Numbered from the stretch's first letter, positions 1 to 11,113 are shown. The stretch is 64,000 nt of DNA from Sanguinoderma infundibulare (GCA_032821775.1 JAVLRN010000011.1:1860001-1924000); one strand, 5' to 3'. Numbers and translations are program-made. The notes: a model not told the origin generated them from the sequence alone.

Positions 1-1
1 C

Positions 2-250
2 CGCCGGGCGGACGTGGATGAGCACATCGCATTCCGATGCTCGCTAGTCGAGCCTGTACTCGATGCGCGGGCACAGCGAGGATATAGCCTGCGAACGCTG
101 GCACTGTGCGAGTATACGCATGACTATATGACAGAAAGGTTAACGCTTCTGTGCCGGAAGAATGACCGCGATTCTGATACCCTTCGTCGTCTGAAACGGT
201 TCGCGGGCGGTGATGTAGTATTTAGCAGTACTGCTGGAGCGGATTCTTGA
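2..250 (+). CDS. 3' end of a gene, possibly F-box/RNI-like (partial)
   Basis: An open frame enters the window from the left and ends at a TGA at 248-250, giving about 82 C-terminal residues. It contains a leucine-rich stretch (LVEPVLDARAQRGYSLRTL) and ends with a short segment rich in hydrophobic residues (GGDVVF). Many agaricomycete F-box proteins end this way, with a last leucine-rich repeat followed by a short beta-strand-like tail. No F-box is visible because the 5' part lies outside the window. The F-box assignment is inference from pattern only. It could also be the end of another leucine-rich protein, or a chance frame in GC-rich DNA. Confidence 0.4.
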   Translation, partial: RRADVDEHIAFRCSLVEPVLDARAQRGYSLRTLALCEYTHDYMTERLTLLCRKNDRDSDTLRRLKRFAGGDVVFSSTAGADS

Positions 251-654
251 TGTGCATTCTAGAGCCCAAGGCCAAGGGTCTACATGTTTTCCTCAGCATT
301 TGTTTCTCTTCCGTTATGGTACATACTCGAGTTCTCGTATGTTGATGCTGTATATACAATATAGACCACTGTGCTTCTGGATTCACGAATCGCCGCAAGG
401 TCCTGTCAGGATACGACCATGGCGAAGGACGTGATCGAACGCGAATGGCCTGCCATACCTAATTATGACACTACTTCGAAGCACCGCTCGGAAAAAGTCA
501 CGGAGTCTCCGAGACGGCAAACAATTGCACCAGCTTCGCCCAGATATCATCCCCCAACAGTGTGGCGCAGCCGCAGCGAGCAGAGAAAAAAGCAAGAAAC
601 GCAGGAGAGAGCACCAGCCTGCGACCGAGGCGAACCTCTCGAAACTGCACGAGC

Positions 655-1794
655 CTACGCAGTCACCCGGTGGTGCCGGACTGACGCTACCCGTCGATCA
701 AGCGCAGCGAACGCACCATCGTTCAGCTGGGCAAGGGGCCCGGAGAACATGGCGTCCTGGCCGAGTGCGCTGACGACGCCGCGGAGGCCGAAGACGACGT
801 CGCGCATGGAGCGCATGACGGAGATGCTCGTCGCGCTGCTCAGCGCTACGTTGACCGAGCGCAGGCAGTCGTGGATGCGCACGGAGAGCTCTGCGAGTGT
901 CGCCCGCGCGGTCTCGAGCAGGCGCGCTTCCGCCGCGAGGTCCTTCTTCTTCTGCCGGAGCTCGGCGACGCGCGTGGAGAGGCGGACGCTCTCTGCGCGC
1001 TCCATTTCGAGGGTCGCGGTCTGGAGCTGGAGCTGGGCGCGCGAGGCGTCGAGCTCGAGCTTGATGCGGGAGACGACGCCCTTCTGCTCGTCGACGGGCC
1101 CTTGGAGGGCCTCGCGGTCGACGACGGTGATGACGTCGGTGAAGCTGGTCTCTGCGATTCTCGGCGCGAAGAGCAAGACGAGCGCACCCTGGTCACACGC
1201 AACGATGGGTCATTCAGCCACCTCCCGAGCGACACATGCAAAGAGTGGAGTAAGACAGACACGCACCCCCAAGCGTACGAAGTCGCGCGTCCGGATCTTC
1301 TTCCGCAAGACGGACTCGGCCTTGTCTAGCTGGTACTCTGCGTGGTCGAGGTTCGCGTTCAGGTTCGCGATGTCGGCGTTGAGGAGTAGGATGCGCTCCT
1401 CGGTCGCGACTGCCTGGTAGTCGGCCTCACCGAGCTCGCACGACGTTTGCTTGATGGACGCCTCGATGGTCCGCCCTTCGTTCAGGTTCTGCATCAGGCG
1501 CTCTCCAGTCTCCATAAGCCATTTCGATACCGTTGCGTGGGCTGAACCAAGGGCCTGAGCGTGAAACAAGCTTTAGAGGGGTTCTATGTCGTTTGTAACA
1601 TGGGGACGTACCTCAACCACTGTCTGGCTGAATGCGAGGAACTGCTCAAGCGTCACATGCGGATAGTTCTTTTCGACGAGCTCCGAGGATGCCACCGGCC
1701 GCGTATCACCTTGGAGCAGTACAACGATGCCATTCACCCCACCGATAGCGCGCTGAACGTCTGAGACAATCAAGGGCTTGTAGTCGGACTCCAT
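655..1794 (-). CDS. Unknown coiled-coil, all-helical protein (three exons)
   Basis: I do not recognise the family. Three minus-strand exons join in phase 0: 1794-1612, 1554-1279 and 1188-655, giving 330 residues. Introns are 57 bases (1555-1611) and 90 bases (1189-1278), with GTACGT/CAG and GTACGC/CAG borders. The N-terminal ~60 residues (start MESDYKPLIVSDVQ) look globular. From about residue 60 the protein is almost entirely helical, with long heptad-like runs (NADIANLNANLDHAEYQLDK; RVAELRQKKKDLAAEARLLE), then a less charged segment around SVNVALSSATSISVM. There is no signal peptide. The stop is TAG at 655-657. Long paired helices of this kind occur in structural coiled-coil proteins and in some pore-forming families, but nothing here decides a role. 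Exon joins are fairly secure because all phases fit; function is open. Confidence 0.7.
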
Positions 1795-2824
1795 GCTAAG
1801 GGGGCCGTTGCGAGGTAGGCGGGATAAAGGACCTGGGTTGCGGGGGTCCAAGGAACTAAGTATATGGGATGCGTACACATGCTATACGCGCATGTACAGC
1901 GTGGTGGTAGGTTCACTGTCAAGGTTGGAGCAGGACATAGATAACGTAGAAGCAGGAGCACGAGGCGGTGTCAGCTTCTCTTGTCAAGTGAGTTGGTTTT
2001 ATGAACGTCCGTCTGGCAGTATACGCATATCCGAAGACACTCCAATGAGGGCTCAGTTAGATCCAGTCCTTTGGTACACCGAGATCAACATGAGGCTATA
2101 GTCCCAATCAGAGCAACAGTACCACGGGTGCGAGCAGAATCATAATGGGGATTGTCTGCAACTTCGGTTGTGAGTTCGTTCACAAGGCCCGACAACAGCC
2201 ACTTGAGCCTTCTTCCGTGTCGCGCCATGCCTTCTGCGCGAGCAAGATACCTGGCGTCTGGTAATAAAACGCGTGCGGCACGCCAGGATAGCTGCAGGAC
2301 GCCATTGAGTATTCGCCAAGTTACTTGAGGATCGAAGATGGCCTGGTATCAGGGGAAGAGAGGGGAATTGAGGGGGCTCGAGAAAAGTTCAAGAGGATCC
2401 GGGTGTGAGGCGCTGCACCACGATGAGAGTCCTAGTGGATCGACCCCACGTGAGTCGTCGCGCGCTCGAAGAACTTCACGGGGAATTACCAAAGTCAAAT
2501 TAGGCTCTGCCATCATTGACGAGTCGCTGAAAGCTTGAAAGACGGCCGGCTGATGCAGTAAAAGGATGCATTTGCCTCACCAAATACATGTCGTAGTGCA
2601 GGACGGCAGGGGAAAGATGGCGGCAACTACGTACAAGAGAACTTCGAAGCGAGGTCGATTCGGGCTTGAGAGACTGCGTCACACACCATGTCATGGCTTG
2701 TCACGCCGATCTCTGTCACGAAAATTCCGAGCCGAGGCAGGCTGAGCGGCGCGATCGTCGAGCTCAACGAGACCATCGCTCCTTCCCACCTCTTTCGCTC
2801 TCTGCTCTGGAGTAGCTGGAATTC
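1795..2824. other. Intergenic region without a supported gene
   Basis: About 1 kb between the divergently transcribed coiled-coil gene (minus) and the G-patch gene (plus), so it should hold both promoters. I see short unrelated open frames only, and no convincing TATA element, repeat or RNA gene. Confidence 0.5.
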
Positions 2825-4560
2825 ATGGGTCTTTCTGGTCGCAAAACAAAACAGCGCATTCCGAACGATCCGCGCAATCTCGCGTGGGCAAATGGTGGGA
2901 TCTCTGCCTTACCAGTTCTCTCGCCCGGTTCTCTCTACCTTTCCTCCTCCCCTACATTCCATCACTTTCAGAACGAGTGCACTTACGACAAGCGCGTTTC
3001 AGATGCAAACAAGTTTGGCTCGGCCTACCTGGCGAAGTTCGGTTGGGATTCTTCGGGCGGCCTCGGCGTGTCGGGCGAAGGGCGCACGAAGGCCCTTTCC
3101 GTACACCAGAAGCTCGACATGCTCGGGATAGGGGCGGATCACAAGAACAACGCGGAGGGAATAGCATGGAAGCAGAACAAGGACTTTGAGAGCCTCCTGC
3201 GGAGGCTGAACGCGGCGGATGGCGGAGGGGAGGCGGAGGCTGGATGAAGATCGACGGATTCACGAAGGGTGCGCCTATGACGGCCGTGGACGCCGAAAGC
3301 AACACAACGCCTGGTGTGGAGAGTACAGACGAGGTTGGCGCGAATGGGGAGAAGAGATCGAAGAAGAAGCGGAAGAAGGACGGGGATGGCGAAGAGAGCG
3401 AGAGGAAGAAGAAGAAACATAAGAAGAGCAAGTCGCATGAGAATGAGTCGGGGGACAACAGAAGAAAGGAGATGAAGAAAGGCAACAAAGACGACGCTGA
3501 AACGGACACGGTATCACCTCCACTCGAGACCGAGACGTCTGCCCCTTCCACCCTCCCTGCAAGTCGATCTGTAGGCCCGTTCAGGCAGTGAGTAGTTGTT
3601 CCTTGGCACGACGCCTCCTACACTTGCGTCTGCATTTCTCGGGCTGTCTATATGCGTACATCTGTCCATGCTCTGCTTCTGCAACGTCGATCGCGTTTGG
3701 TGTTTTCGTTCTCAAGCTGACCTGAACATCTCCACAGTCCTCGCGCGGCCTTCCGTGCACGGCACATGGCCGCCAAAGACCGTGCATCCGCCTCTACCTC
3801 CGCTATGACCGAAATCCTTGGTATTGCGGACTCCGGATCCGCCACACCTGCCACGCCGTCCTCTCTACCAACGCCTTACCCTCCCACTCCCTTTGAGGCC
3901 GGTCCAAGCACGGGCTCAAGCTCGCGGTCCGGCGCCGCGACGCCGGCTGAGGAGATCAAGCTGCAGGAGCTGACCTTCTCCAGCAAGAGCGTCATGGACT
4001 ACTTCAAGGAGAGACTCGCTGCGAAGAGCCAGTTGTCGTGCTCGCCGAGCACCCCGGCCTCAGAGGAGGCGGACGACTATGACGAACGACCGCGGATTGG
4101 CTTGGGCGCGTCCAGATTGCGAATGGAGGTCACGCAGGAGGAGCGCAGAGGGATCGGTGGGATCGGAAGCGGGATGCGATCATCGTTTGCGTCGATGTTC
4201 GCGTCTGCGACCGTGGCGTGCTCGACGGCGGTCGTCTCGGAGCAAGAAGCCAAGGTCCAAGAGGACGTCGAGCAGCCGCAGAAGAGCAAGGACAAGAAGA
4301 ACAAGGAACGAAAGAAAGAGAATAAGTGCAGACGGGAGAAGGAGAACCCATCGGAGGAGGCTGGGAAGGCGGAGGAGATGGAAAGCAGCGCAGACGAGAA
4401 GGCCGACCGCAAACGACGGAAGAAAGAGAGGCGACGACGGAGGGAGGGCGAGGCGCAGGCGAGTGTTTCAGCCGCTGTTGCGAACCGCGACAATTCATCA
4501 GATCTGCAGAGCAAGGAGAGGAAGACGAAGAGCAAGGAAAACCTTAGGACCGGCCCATGA
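2825..4560 (+). CDS. PXR1: PXR1/PINX1-like G-patch protein, with an apparent frameshift
   Basis: Homologues are nucleolar proteins that inhibit telomerase and support rRNA/snoRNA processing as G-patch activators of the helicase Prp43. Exon 1 is 2825-2894, starting MGLSGRKTKQRIPNDPRN. Exon 2 is 3003-3587 and begins the G-patch (KFGSAYLAKFGWDSSGGLGV), followed by the conserved KQNKDFESLLRRLN. Exon 3 is 3738-4560 and starts with the family motif ending STSAMTEILGI. The tail is very rich in Lys/Arg/Glu, typical of nucleolar localisation. Introns are 2895-3002 and 3588-3737. The frame breaks inside exon 2: the N-terminal frame stops at TGA 3245-3247, while KIDGFTKGAP continues in another frame from 3244. 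No splice site can reconcile them; one base missing in the G-run near 3227-3230 would. With that base the coding length is 493 codons including the stop. Family assignment is secure; whether the break is real or an assembly error is not. Confidence 0.87.
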
Positions 4561-4916
4561 TCCTGATTGATGTATGATATTCTCCTCTAGAATGTGCGGC
4601 ACACCGATATCCTGCGTTTTCGTCAGCAGTCATGGGCGGAGAGCCAGCAAGCCTCATTTGACGTGCCGTTGGTGATGTCCGTGCCCGTCGAGATTTGATC
4701 CACTCCGACTCGGGTTGGTTGAACACGGGGTAACTTATTTACCAGCTATCGCACTTCAGACCATTGATCAGGCTTTCACGATTGACGCATCGCTGTCTCT
4801 GCTACTGATTCATGGTACCACCCCCCATGGTTATGTGGCACGGCACCAGGTTCCCCAGCCTACTTAAGGCCACGCGAGCATCCCTCATCTCCCTAGTACT
4901 GCCTGCAACCCCCGTC

Positions 4917-6819
4917 ATGAACCTTCCAGAGGACACCGCATCTCAGCTTGTTGAAGTAGTACGTCGATCCAATGCACCGAAGGTACGTTGCTCAACTTGC
5001 TGGTTCATGATTAATATTGAAACCCGAGCTTGTGTAGTTTTCGGGAGGTAAGTAGGCCTACTCTCGTTACTTAGCAGTGGCCCGTGGGTCGTACTCTTAA
5101 CGCTGACGTAACGTTCAGTGGCATCTCTAACGTTCATGGTATGCAATCCCGCCCTCTAACAGACCCCTTCTAACGTTCCCGAGGTTCGTTTGACCAGGTC
5201 CTCGAAATATTAGAGACGCTACCGGACGAGGTTAAAGTTCATGTTGCTGCAATAGCAATTTCCGCCTCCCTGACTTTTGAACCCAGGTCGAGCTCTGGTG
5301 GCCGTCGCCGACTAGCTTAATGAAGTTCATCTTCTTGATCACTAGATACGTCCCTCTATTTGACGCGTCCCTTGCGGTTGCATGTTCGACATTACCACCA
5401 AGTTGCCTACTGTTCGTTGCGTGCTGACGTTCTCTTCCAGTAGCCTTGGGCGCGACCGATCACCAGGTCTGTGCACTCCCGTCGCATTAGCCATTCCTTT
5501 CGCTGATCTGCTGTTTTCCCTAAGTATTGTAGAATAGAATACCAAATACTTGCGTGTACGTATACCGTTTCTACAAAGCAGCTATATAGACTGAGCTAGT
5601 TGCAGACCTGTTCGATATGGGAACTTGGGCCGCGGAAAGCAAGTACCAAATTCACTTTGAGACCTGAAATCACAATCGTTAACCGCACAGTCACCTATGA
5701 ATAGTAATTCTACTTATCAGGACAGTGGCGCTCTGGCACTTCAATCGATATATCATATTGTTAAATATCGGGATAGCGATCGTTCTGGCAGTACGTAGAA
5801 AACCTCTTTCTGTTCTCAGGACTGACGACTCAGTACTCAGTCGTGACTGATTGACTGATTTGACTTTAGCCCCTCTCGATTTTCGTTCTCTACCGTACTG
5901 CATCGCAAGACTCGTGTGAGTACTCCCAGTTGCCTCCCGGCTCCTCCCATATTAAGCACAGCTTCCACTGCAGGTCCCTCGCAGTATATTCTACGGATGG
6001 CGGGATGCATCCCATGTATTTATGACCGGGATACGTGGCCTATGTATGCGATATTTATGGGCGTGGAAATCGGTACGTTCCTGTGGTCGGTGGAGCCTTG
6101 CGATGTATATTGAAAACTGACTGGAGTCTTTAGAGGTCATTGTACTCACAGTGTTGAAGAGTCGAGAGCGCAGCGCTTATGGTACTCTGCACAAATTGCC
6201 TTGCTATGCGCATCCACTGCTTACCTTGGTACGATCGTTAGGATCCAGCGGGACTAGAGGGCCCCTTCTCCGCACGATGTACCGCGACGGTGGGTACCAA
6301 GCAATGTCTCCAACTGAAACATTGATTCATAGACACTTGGCAGGAACAATATTCTTTGCTATAACACTCGGTATGTTCAGCCTAAAGTCTATTGACATTC
6401 ATATCTGATACCTCCCGTTCTCCAGCGATGACTATCATCAATATCTTGACTATGGTATTCGCTCCGGTACATTTTTTACTCTTCCGGGGTTCCTGTCCTC
6501 GATTGACATCGTGCGCAGCAAGGGTTTGCTGTTATGTTCCAAATGTGCGGAGTGTCGTTATGTGTTATGGTCGTTGCGTATATGCGCTGACATGCTGTTC
6601 TCACGTCTCAGGCCCTTGCGTGTGGTGCATGGCACTCTTTGCACTCGTGTCCTCCTCAACATCCGCAAAACAGCTGCTCGCCAGTCCGGTATGAGCATCC
6701 CCGACTTTTCCAAGCAGTCCTCCATTGCATTTGGATGTTTGGAAATTCCCCTCACCGATTATGGTCGATCAGCTGAAGAGGCGGAGCAAATACCAAGGTC
6801 CTCTGCCGAGAGGGAATAA
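4917..6819 (+). CDS. DUF6533-type seven-helix membrane protein, copy A
   Basis: This is a many-exon gene of the agaricomycete membrane-protein family with an N-terminal DUF6533 segment; no biochemical function is established. Visible exons: 4917-4982 (start MNLPEDTASQLVEV), a 10-base exon 5038-5047, a 20-base exon 5119-5138 (encoding VASLTFM with the previous base), 5198-5230 (VLEILETLPDE), and one from 5287 (VELWWPSPTSLMKFIFLITR). Later pieces follow the family order: WHFNRYIILLNIGIA (about 5725), GCIP...DTWP (about 6000), MYRDG (about 6280), GTIFFAITL (6345), AMTIINILTMVFAP (6425) and PLRVVHGTLCTRVLLNIRK (6612-). The stop is at 6817-6819. The tiny exons match copies B (27377-29198) and C (37375-39003) exactly in size and phase. 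Junctions between 5390 and 6600 are not resolved, so decay cannot be excluded. Confidence 0.65.
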
Positions 6820-7201
6820 CTGCCAGCATCGAAAACATTGTACGTTCTTGGACTTCATACTTGAATGACCAAGTATTGAGTGGAGCGTATTCTATAGTTA
6901 CATTGCGAGCTCAGGAGTGGTCTGATATACTGTATAGCTGTATCCTAAGCAAAGCCTATAATCATCCATACCACTGAAAACGGGACGAATTGGGGGTTCC
7001 TGATCCTGGGCACGCTGCGGGCACAAGCCTGTAACCGCACGGGCCACAAGTTCTCAAAGCGCGCCTCGGCACCGTAGCGAGGCCCGAACCACAGCCTATC
7101 TTCAAGTAGGGATGAAACTAATGTCAACACTTGTCAGCTGCTAACGTTATCTTGTGCTCACCTAGCGATGTTTGGTATCATTGTATGACACCGAACCCGG
7201 G

Positions 7202-9038
7202 CTACGAAATGTTCACGACCAGAGTCGTAGACGGATTCATAGGACAGGTGGTGAAAGACAGTGTTATGTCGTGGGAGAACGTCATGAGGCCATAGAACGG
7301 CATCGGCAGCTTGAAGGGCCTCGTGCGGTTCGGCCACTCGCAAATGTGGTCCCCCGGACAAGCGTGCTCAGCCGCGGCCGAGCCTGAGGGCGGCTCTCCT
7401 TCGTGGAACTGCAGCGTCGCCCAGTGCGGCTCGCCCTCCGACTCGTCCACCCGATACAAGGAGTGGCACCGGCCAAGCGAAAGCGTCATGACCGCGTGTT
7501 CGTTGATCCTGTGCTTGAACGCGAGCGTCACCGGGGTCGAGCCGTCCCACGCGAAGTCCGTCTTCGTCAGCGTCTCGAGCGACCAGAGGTGCTGCGCGAG
7601 CAGCCGCTCAAGCTGCTCCTTGCAGAAGCGGAACGGGGTGGACAGACTCCGGTTCACGAGCAGGCGCGGGCCAGCGCCTGAGTCCTGGGGAGGCTGCTGT
7701 ACGATATAGATGACCTTCCACTCGGCGGTGAGCACTTCGCCGTTGAAGCGCCACTCGCTGGTGTTGTCGTCGAGTGTGACGGTGCGATACCTGTCCACAC
7801 CTGAGTGATAAAGAGGGCGAAGCGGGTCGGGGGCAGTGGGACATCGTGTAAGGAACAGCCCGAGGGCTTTCCCGTCTTTGTTGGAACAACAGAGGATGGC
7901 GACTGAGTATGACAAAGACTCGAACAGCATGACATGAGCGCGAAGCCCATAGGGTGTGATGGTAAACGTAGGAAGGCCGGGCTGGATCGAATCGAGTGCG
8001 TCGGAAAACACCTCAGTATCTACGGCGTCGCCGTACATGTAAGGCTGCCATCAGGTTGTCAGCCTCTATAGCATCGCCCATATCCTGCAGTGTACTCACA
8101 GAAGGTGGTCTGGTTTGGGGCACTACCGGATCGCGAGGGGGATTGAACGCAACGTGATTGCATGTGGCGAAGGCAGAAGGGGAAGTGGCAAGGAGGCAAG
8201 ACTTGTCGTCATGAACGTGGGCTCGGCTGGACGACGACGTGGATGGTGGTGGTAGGTACCGCACGACGCAGCACATACCCCAGGCAAACAAAGACGTGTC
8301 GATCGACCTCTTCAAGATCTCCTCTTGGAGCCGACGGAAGGCCTGACGTCCTTCGCCGTACAGCGTCGGCATGTTGATGCCGAAGATACCCATCAGGCAG
8401 TATGCCTCGTCCTCTGACCGTGTCGTCTTGCGCTTCGCAGCCCAGGACATCCTCCGTGCAACGCTGACGTCGGAAAGCTCCTCTTCGAGCCTCAGGACGG
8501 CAACAGGGATCAAAGTGATCTCTTCGAGGAGGGCTGCAAGCTCACCCTTTGTTCCGAGCACTTGCCAATCGGTGGACAGGAAGATGACGATGTCGGGCGC
8601 TATAAGTTCCTGGAGGGTCCAGCCGCGGGTGTGCCACCTGCTCTGGCGAAAAGCGGAACCGTTGGTTGAGAGCTTTCCTTCGTTGGGGACGTCCTTGAGG
8701 AATGCATAGCAGACCTCGGCAAGACCGTAGTAGCGGTACATGGAGTTGATCGCTTCAGAAAGTTCGGAGCTACTGGTCTTGTCGATGCAGCAGGTGTCGA
8801 TCCAGACCCACCGATAGCCATGGCTGTGCGCGAGGAGGCAGCACTCCTTGAGTTTGGGGCAGACGTGATCGCGCGGGTTCTGGCCGGAGAGCGCGCATTG
8901 GGCTTGCAGAGCACAAAGATCCTGTAAGGTCTGCTCTCTTGCATCCCAGACATGGGAGAGGATGGCGTAGCCTCCAGGAATGTCTTCGGGAGATACGAAG
9001 AAGTAGAGCTCGGCGCGGTCGGTGCTCAATACCCACAT
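7202..9038 (-). CDS. HET-domain protein (vegetative incompatibility-like)
   Basis: HET domains mediate heterokaryon incompatibility and cell death in filamentous fungi and resemble TIR folds. Two exons: 9038-8100 and 8044-7202, split by a 55-base intron (GTGAGT...GGCAG, phase 0), giving 593 residues. The start MWVLSTDRAELYFF is the usual N terminus of agaricomycete HET proteins. The domain shows its three hallmark blocks: GGYAILSHVWDAREQTLQDL, YRWVWIDTCCIDKTSSSELS with MYRYYGLAEVCYAFL, and SRWHTRGWTLQELIAP, then the capping MGIFGINMPTLYGEG. The roughly 280-residue C-terminal part (exon 2) has no repeat (WD, ankyrin, TPR) or NTPase motif, so this is a stand-alone HET protein, not a HET-E-type NLR. 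Both exons are uninterrupted. The gene lies 545 bases from a mobile element. Confidence 0.93.
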
Positions 9039-9582
9039 GGGGGTGCTCGAAAGAGGATGTCAGCAGCGGAAAGTGGAGAGGACACGAAATTCGCAACGAC
9101 ATACCAATGTCAGCAGATGGAAGTAGGCCCAGGAGACCAGGTAGGAGAATGAGAACGATCGATGAGAGGTTGATATGAGGGACTCGGGAGCGGATGCGAC
9201 CGGCCAGAGCACGTCGCCGTAATGAAACCTTGCATGTCTTCGGATGTCCGGCCTGAGAGGCTGCTTACCCGCCAGCGGAGAGCAGACCAGTCTCGGTGAC
9301 TCGGCGTACAGTGCGGACGAGGTGATTCTTGTGCTGGCCGTCCGTAGACGGCCTGAGTGCGCCGGCTACAAGGAGTTGGCTGGGCATTTGGAGGGTGATC
9401 CAGGGGTGATCGTACGAGCCATCAATGGTTCAAGGCCACGTCTGGGACATTAGTAATATTACTATTATCAATGTGTGCATGAGGGCCGTCGTGGAAGAGT
9501 ATGTAGGTAAGAGTCGTCATCTCTATATTCTTGCGCTAGAGAGCTCATCGTCGGGCTCCCACGCACGAGTCACGTGAGTAAG
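9039..9582. other. HET gene 5' region, no gene seen
   Basis: About 540 bases between the HET start codon and the transposable element. It should hold the HET promoter, but I see no clear TATA box, open frame or repeat. Confidence 0.5.
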
Positions 9583-9584
9583 TA

Positions 9585-9614
9585 CAGTGCTTTGCATAAT
9601 TCCGTGAACACGCC
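9585..9614 (+). repeat. Left terminal inverted repeat of the Tc1/mariner-like element
   Basis: Thirty bases identical to the reverse complement of 10368-10397; preceded by TA at 9583-9584. Confidence 0.93.
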
Positions 9615-10367
9615 ATTTTTTTTCGCCAGGCGTCTCACACCCCATATTTGGTAGGCATCAGTCACCAGCGGCTGATGTGACAATATCCGCCGTCACAGAC
9701 GCGGGCGAGGACACTCTAGCACACTCGCGCTCCCCACAAAAACTGTGCGCGAGCCCCAGGAGGAAGCGCGAGGGACAAGAGAAAGTACAAATGTTCAATT
9801 CAGCCCATATGTTCCCCTTCCCGCACGGAACGACTATGACGCGCGCAGAACTCAGGCCTGTTGTCGAGGTTTCGACTGGTCGAGGGTGCACCGTGGTCGA
9901 CCACGCTCTGCGCGAACACGCGCATGATAAGGGACACTCGAGGACTAGTCGCGCATTGAGAGACGCGCTGTGGGGACCAAGCATGAAGTGGAGCTGGTCA
10001 AGTGCAGGAACAACTTGAAGAATTTGGAGCGCCCCGTTCAGACTTGTATCACCGGCGCGCATGAGGGCACCTGCTCATCGTGGGGCCCCGGATTTAGTTT
10101 CCATGATATCGAAATTTGCTGACGTCGCCTCTGCAGGATAGGGACGCGCGGCCCAGGGGATAGATGGAGGATGCACGTTGCGGACATGGTCGAAGCGGGT
10201 CAGAGCCTATGAGGGAAGCGAGGTAGTGTTTCTTCACATTTATTGGGGAAATATCTGATTGAAAGAGACTACAGGAATTCGGGGGCGATGGGTGCGCTCT
10301 CGAGGGCCTGAGGCGTTCAGTAGAGCAGTGACCGTGACATCATAAAATAGGCGCTGAAAGAATTTTC

Positions 10368-10397
10368 GGCGTGTTCACGGAATTATGCAAAGCACTG
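10368..10397 (-). repeat. Right terminal inverted repeat of the Tc1/mariner-like element
   Basis: Reverse complement of 9585-9614 without mismatch; followed by TA at 10398-10399. Confidence 0.93.
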
Positions 10398-10399
10398 TA

Positions 10400-11113
10400 A
10401 TAGGTATGACCAAGGTATGACAGTGATACTGACCCGCGTCAACTCTTAAGTATGGTCATCCGTCTGGATAGTCTTGGTCAAGACCTTCGCCGCTGATACG
10501 CGGACGATGTGTGAGAGGGGATCATGTTGAAGCTATCTAACGGTAAGCGTCTTCTCGCCAAAAAAGGTACCTAGTTGCTCAGTCCACTGTTTCAAGGCTT
10601 GAACAGCGGTCACCTCCCAGCTTATTCCTATTGGTCCGCCCCACATCCACTCGAATATTTCAAAGCAAAACGCCTAGTTGTATTTCGATGGGAGGCTTCA
10701 ATATCGTCAGCACACCGGCTGCCAAACCCGACGATCGGACCATCGTATGTACGACATTCAAGTTTATGTCCATCTCACCTATTACAATCAGCCTCCTCAT
10801 GTCATTGGGTTTATCTCCCACCCGTTTGGAATGGAGAATAGCTGCGAGTGTCTCGGTTCGCTTCTTCTATTCAGTCCTGACACCGCTCTAGCAGGTCACC
10901 CGTCCTTTACCTCCTCTCCCAGACCCCGCTTAAAGTCGGGCACCGAGTCCCCGTAATGTCTTCTTCCGCAAGTTACGTTACGACGTGGGAGTCATCAACG
11001 ACCCTTCCGCTACGGATCGTCATCACGACGCATGTCGATAAGACATGGGGGCCACAGTATATATCTCTCTCCCCGTCTCCAGGAGATAGCATCCATAGAT
11101 TGTCACCCCCGAC
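10400..11113. other. Region upstream of the permease pseudogene
   Basis: About 700 bases with no supported gene. A TATATAT-like stretch lies near 11058-11066, about 50 bases before the permease start codon, and may be its old promoter. Confidence 0.4.

Larger units (their letters stand above)
9585..10397. mobile_element. Non-autonomous Tc1/mariner-like element (MITE-like)
   Basis: An 813-base element is bounded by perfect 30-base terminal inverted repeats (9585-9614 and 10368-10397). The ends start with CAGTGCTTTGCATAATTCCG and are flanked by TA dinucleotides at 9583-9584 and 10398-10399. TA target duplication plus CAGT-type ends is the signature of the Tc1/mariner superfamily. The interior holds only short frames with no DDE/D transposase similarity that I can see, so it must depend on a transposase elsewhere. 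Perfect ends suggest recent insertion. It sits between the HET gene and the permease pseudogene and interrupts neither. Confidence 0.87.

Noticed and set aside
9658..10062. A 134-codon minus frame inside the mobile element as a possible transposase
   Set aside because: No DDE/D spacing or helix-turn-helix visible, and far too short for a Tc1/mariner transposase.
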